DNA from: Danio rerio
Taxonomy: Eukaryota; Chordata; Actinopteri; Cypriniformes; Danionidae
Length of the DNA stretch: 64,000 nucleotides
Assembly (NCBI RefSeq): GCF_049306965.1
Contig: NC_133200.1
Coordinates: 11,741,001 to 11,805,000, forward strand
Direction of reading: 5' to 3'
A model generated the notes under the pieces. That model searched no databases, was not told where the DNA came from, and saw only the letters and a program-made list of their open reading frames with translations. Shown here one piece after another: positions 60,201 through 64,000 of this stretch; position 1 is the first letter of the stretch, and every line of letters starts with the position of its first letter. Made by a program: the position numbers and the translations under genes.

Positions 60201-63200
60201 CGTGAAGCCAGTGCTGAAGTGGTCTCATATAGAATAATCCGAGCGGCATGAAGCGGCTGCGGATGCCATATGCCCCAGGAGCCTCTGAAATAGTTTCAGT
60301 GGGACCACTATTTTACTGCCGAGCTCTCTCAGACAGTACAGCATCAGCTGAGCGCGCTCTCCGGAGAGGCGCGCTGCCATGGTGACCGAGTCCAGCTCCA
60401 GCCCGAGAGAAGAGATCCTCTGCACGGGGGCGAGTTTGCTCTTTTCTCGGTTGACCTGAAACCCCCACAGGTGGAAGTGCCAGAGCACTTTGTCTCTGTG
60501 CATAATCAACTGCTCTGAGAGAGGGCAAAAATCAGCCAGTCGTAAAGTAATTGAGTATGCAGATGCCCGCGAGCCGAAGGGGCGATGAGGCACCCTCCGC
60601 GGGCTTGGTGAGGACCCGCGGAGACAGAGAGAGCCCGAAGGGGAGGGCTTTGTATTGCCAAGCTCGACCTTCAAACGCAAACCGCAGAAACTGTCGGTGG
60701 CGAGGAAGAGTGGAGACATGGAAATACGCGTCCATCAGGTCTAATGCTGCAGACCAACCCAGAGGACGAACGCACCGGAGGATGCGCTTCTGCGTGAGCA
60801 TTCTGAACGGCAGCTTGTGCAGGCAGCGGTTCAAAACGCGCAGATCTAGGATTGGCCGTGACCCACCGCTCTTTTGGGCACGATGAAGCGTGGGCTGTAA
60901 AACCCACTCTCCATCTCGGCTGGAGGGAGCGGCTCGATTGCATCCTTCGCCAGGAGGACAGCAATCTCCTCTCGCAAGACAGGGGCGGACAGGGGGCTGA
61001 CCCTGGTGAATACACACCCGTGACTTGGGGGGCCGTTTCGCGAACTGAATCGCATAGCCGAGTCTGATTGTGCGTATGAGCCACCGCGAAGAGCTGGCCC
61101 GCGCTAACCAGGCAGGCAGAGCTCTCGCTAATGGACTCATCGCTACAATCGTTGACGTACCAGCAGTGGGGCAGCGCGGAGTGGGTGTGCTGATCCGGGA
61201 AGCTCGCGGGTCCCACGGAAAAGCTGGGGGTGAGATATTTGCTCTCACTCCAAACCCGAGCTCCGGAGGGGAGGCTCGAGGGGTGGGAGAAAGGAGACCG
61301 TCCTCCCAGCGCTCGTGAGCCACTGGCGAAACGCACCGAATCTGCAAGCTAGAAAGCATAGCGTCCCAGACTGGCAGATTTCGGGCTGTCACATCTGGGG
61401 AAGTGAAAAGTGCCCTTTCATAATGTTTTCATGGCAGTAAAAAGTGCCGTTGGAAATGGGGCCCCGCCCTCCAGCGGGGAAAGAGCAAGTTCCCTCTTCT
61501 CCAGATGGCCTGTCCCAGGGGCGCTTCGCGGTCCGTTGCCGGACTTAGCGGCGTTCTGGGCAGGGGGGCTGCCTGCTTCCGAGGTGCCCGACGCGCTCGC
61601 TTCGCCTGAGGCGTGTGCGGGGGCGGAGCAGCTCTCGTAGGCGGGCGCCTTCGGCGAGGAGCAGGTATGAATGGCACGGCGGGCGGAGCGGGCTACGGAC
61701 CGCCGATAAGACATCACCCACCAACTGCTCTCTCACCGCCTTGAATTCCTGGGTGAATTCACAGACAGTGTCGCCGAACCTGGCTGGGGATATGGGGAAG
61801 TCAAGAAAGCGGACTTTGTCGACTTTGCGCATATCAGCCAGGGGTGGCGCTCCTGGACCACTAATGTGGACATCGTCCTCCCCAACGCACACGCAGCGGA
61901 CTCAGTAGTCCGAAGAGCTAAGTCGGCGGCGGTGCGAAGCTCGTAAGCCTGGGTTGGACCCACCCTCGTGCAGCTCGGCCAGCGCCTGCGCTTGGTAGCG
62001 CTAGTAGGTGGCTATCGCATGCAAGGCGGAAGCAGCCTGGCCCGCAGCTATGTAAGCTCTAGCTCCAAGGGAGGTAGATAACTTACAGGCTTTGGATGGG
62101 AGACGAGGCGGATCCCGCCAAGAAGAGGCGCCGCGCGGATTTACCGCCATCGCGCACTCAACCTGAGGAATCGCCACATATCCCCTGGCTGTTTCACCGT
62201 CAAGAGTGGTTAGGGTGGAGGAACACGCAGCACGAGCAGAAAAAAGTGCTTTACAAGACCGCGTGAGCCTACTGTGCACCTCCGGGAAGAAGGGAACGCC
62301 CCTCTAGTCGGTCCGGCCGCGGAGCTGGGGGATAAACCATCTCCAACCCACGGCCGAAGCAGCCCGGGAAAGCACGGCTAACATGTCCGTTTCAGGATCC
62401 GTAGTGACAGCGCTCACCAGCCCGAAGGGGGCGAGCGGGTCTGGATCATCATCGGACAATGAAAGCCCACCCTCCGATGCCGCGGTGGACATCTGGTCTC
62501 CGGTGTCATCGGGCGTAAGGGCTACCATCTGTTAGACGGATCGCTTCCCCCGCCCGAAGCTTGGATGGAGCGCTTAGAGGAGCGGGAGGTCCGCGGGCCC
62601 GTGGGCGACGGATTATCTCTCGCTGAAACCCTCAGATCTGCCCGAGTGCCCGCTGCAGAGCAGGGGACAACTGGGGTGGTTCACCCTTTTGCAAAGGCTA
62701 ACCGCGATCTTGCGCAACAGTCATGGCATCGCAATGACGACATGAACTGCCCGCGAGCAGCGCATTAACATGCTGGACCCCCAGACATGTAACGCAGTGC
62801 CCGCGCCCATCATCCGAGGACAGGAAACCACCGCATCCAGAAACGCACAGTCGGAGCGCCGTCCTGATAAGGACGTGCTGCACGACTGTGTTGCTCTTTC
62901 TGTGAAGTTTGCAACTTTATACGCACCGCTCTGGAGGACCGGACCCAAAGAACGCCAGGCAAGGGAGAAACCCAGCTCGACCGTCTGCCACTGCGTGTAC
63001 ACACTCTGGACCGGGAGAATGCTCTCGTTCGCTCAGAATCGCTGGTCACAGCAGGAGGAACCCTCATCGACTCGATCAGAAAGTCTCTGAAGCGAAAAGG
63101 ATAGCGTCTGCTGGCGCCAGGTGAGCTTATATACTCAGTTGATTGCTTATGCCGCTCACCTGCGCAGGCTTGCGCTGCCAATTCATTCTTAATTGGCCCG

Positions 63201-64000
63201 TTCAATACTCTTTCAGACGAGTAGCTTCTGAACCGAACCTCCCAATGCGTGGATTTTACAAATCAAATCCACTTATAGTGCTGAAGTTCCCCCCGAAGGG
63301 GAACTACTTTTACTCCAGTCATACTAAAAGAAAACAAATATGATATCAGTATAATACGTTATCAGTAAGATTCAGGAATGTAAAGTGTAAGAAGCAAAAC
63401 ATTAGTAATTTTTTTTTTGTAATACAGTTAGTGGTAGAAGCAGAGAGGCAATTGCAGATTAGGAAGGGAAGTGGAGATTAAATAGTTGAGTTCTTAATCG
63501 TTTCTTGAAGACAGCAAGCGACTCTGCCGTTCTGATGCAGTTAGGGACTTCATTCCACCAACTGGGCAGTTGGTGGAATCCATAGGGATCCTTATACCTG
63601 CAAATTAACCCCTTCAGACCCTGCGTCCTTTACAATGGACATCACATGACATCCCATTTTTCAGAAATTTGGAAAGCAATTCAGCTCTGAAGGGGTTAAA
63701 ACAAAATAGAGCTAAAGGAGCTACAAACAAAAACCTAACTGAAATAACATCATTAGATTAATCTTTTTTTTCTATACTGACAGGTCCTCAACTTTTTCAA
63801 ATTACATGGCATTGTGAGCTGTTGGACAATGATAAGCCTGGACAAATTATTTTTAAGATTGCTTTTAGTGGCTCAACTACAGATGAAGTGAGTTTTTATA
63901 ATGACAACTTTACATGTCAATGCCAAAACAACATGGCAACTGTACCGTTGGAGTCTTTCCAGATGCATTATGAGACCGTATGTTATCCAAACTGCATAGC
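53243..64000 (+). CDS. MHC class I-like heavy chain, gene G (3' end outside window)
   Basis: Exons visible: 53243-53303 (leader MTGKVLFVLFLLSAPTTVLT), 56852-57094 (alpha1), and 63784 to beyond 64000 (alpha2, frame open). Junctions are phase 1 with GT-AG ends (donors gtatgc and gtaagt, acceptors ccacag and tgacag). Alpha1 starts DSHSLWLLGTYIKGETQFPK and is the same length class as F (243 bp), with NTT and a terminal NGT glycosylation site. Alpha2 keeps HCELL, has extra cysteines (TCQCQ, VCYPNC), and ends at the window edge. Introns 1 and 2 are 3.5 and 6.7 kb because of transposons. G groups with F by leader and alpha1. Function inferred: class I-like surface chain; alpha3 and tail are unknown. 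Confidence 0.82.
54157..54229. repeat. (TA)n microsatellite
   Basis: About 36 TA units in intron 1 of gene G. Confidence 0.97.
54780..55452. mobile_element. PIF/Harbinger-type non-autonomous element (intron 1 of G)
   Basis: The left end (ggccgtactcacactaggta) and the reverse complement of the right end (gggcctactcacactaagcc) match. A TAA triplet flanks both sides (54777-54779 and 55453-55455), the three-base target typical of Harbinger. There is no transposase. Parts of the interior recur at about 31990-32180. Confidence 0.7.
55742..55981. mobile_element. Short MITE with cagtttcacaaacagg ends
   Basis: The left end (gcccagtttcacaaacaggg) and reversed right end (acccggtttcacagacaagg) form imperfect inverted repeats around 240 bp of AT-rich sequence. 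This is a family I recognise as common in cyprinids, but cannot name with confidence. Confidence 0.55.
56266..56612. mobile_element. ANGEL MITE
   Basis: Starts tttaaagggatagtttaccc and ends gtgaactgcctttaaagg, with a palindromic body (catcttattttgtgttcaac, gaagaaggaaactcgg). This matches the zebrafish ANGEL consensus by memory. It lies in intron 1 of gene G. Confidence 0.8.
57257..63306 (-). mobile_element. DIRS-type retrotransposon fossil, near full length (intron 2 of G)
   Basis: About 6.05 kb on the minus strand. Inverted terminal repeats lie at about 57300-57540 and 63075-63290 and are almost identical. An internal complementary region at about 57545-57680 repeats both outer edges in the arrangement peculiar to DIRS elements. 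Minus-strand parts in order from the right are a gag-like region (about 61400-62700), reverse transcriptase (about 60350-61100), RNase H (about 59600-60300) and tyrosine recombinase (about 58330-59160). The coding frame is broken several times, so it is dead although all parts are present. The matching terminal repeats suggest a fairly recent insertion. Confidence 0.88.
63307..63783. other. Distal intron 2 of gene G
   Basis: AT-rich intron sequence between the DIRS fossil and alpha2 of G. A short stretch at 63450-63600 (attccaccaactgggcagtt) looks like part of an interspersed repeat. No gene was seen. Confidence 0.45.

Overview
This window is fish genomic DNA, almost certainly zebrafish (Danio rerio) or a very close relative. 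The support is several DANA SINEs with the Danio-type tRNA head and tail, two with intact target-site duplications. ANGEL-like, Tc1-like, hAT and Harbinger repeats of the kinds common in Danio are also present, along with DIRS retrotransposon relics and AT-rich introns with long (TA)n runs. I see no operons, rRNA or stand-alone tRNA genes, or CRISPR arrays.

The only host genes I recognise form one head-to-tail array on the plus strand of MHC class I-like genes. They have the standard class I exon plan: leader, alpha1, alpha2, Ig-like alpha3, transmembrane, one or two small cytoplasmic exons. In order they are: A (4014-9339, pseudogene), B (10695-15900, frame intact), C (28676-30817, intact), D (32540-34548, truncated pseudogene), a small relic D2 (35462-35648), E (36170-42025, intact), F (45699-50018, complete exon set but one base short in alpha1) and G (53243 to past the window end). 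The alpha1 and alpha2 domains lack the classical peptide-anchor tyrosines, so these look non-classical. I think they belong to the teleost L lineage, but that is from memory and untested, so no gene symbols are given.

The spaces between and inside the genes are packed with transposons, many nested and with readable target-site duplications (TSDs). A hAT element sits in alpha2 of A. A 6.3-kb hAT (16270-22548) carries a second, gene-bearing element. A hAT lies about 55 bp in front of the F start codon. A hAT lies inside a Tc1-like element in an E intron. Two DIRS copies are present: an old deleted one at 22.6-25.9 kb, and a near-full-length young-looking but broken one at 57.3-63.3 kb inside G intron 2. 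A Ty3/gypsy fragment splits the transmembrane exon of D.

The alpha3 exons of A, B, C, E and F are almost identical at the DNA level, while alpha1 and alpha2 are strongly diverged. A 300-bp 3' block of D is nearly identical to B with an abrupt edge. Both patterns point to gene conversion or recent partial duplication. I did not find a clearly new biological system. The best leads are this conversion pattern, the decayed exon-4 splice donors that could give soluble products, the displaced F promoter, and the CCCAGATAGCA-ended transposon family with a DUF4806-like gene.
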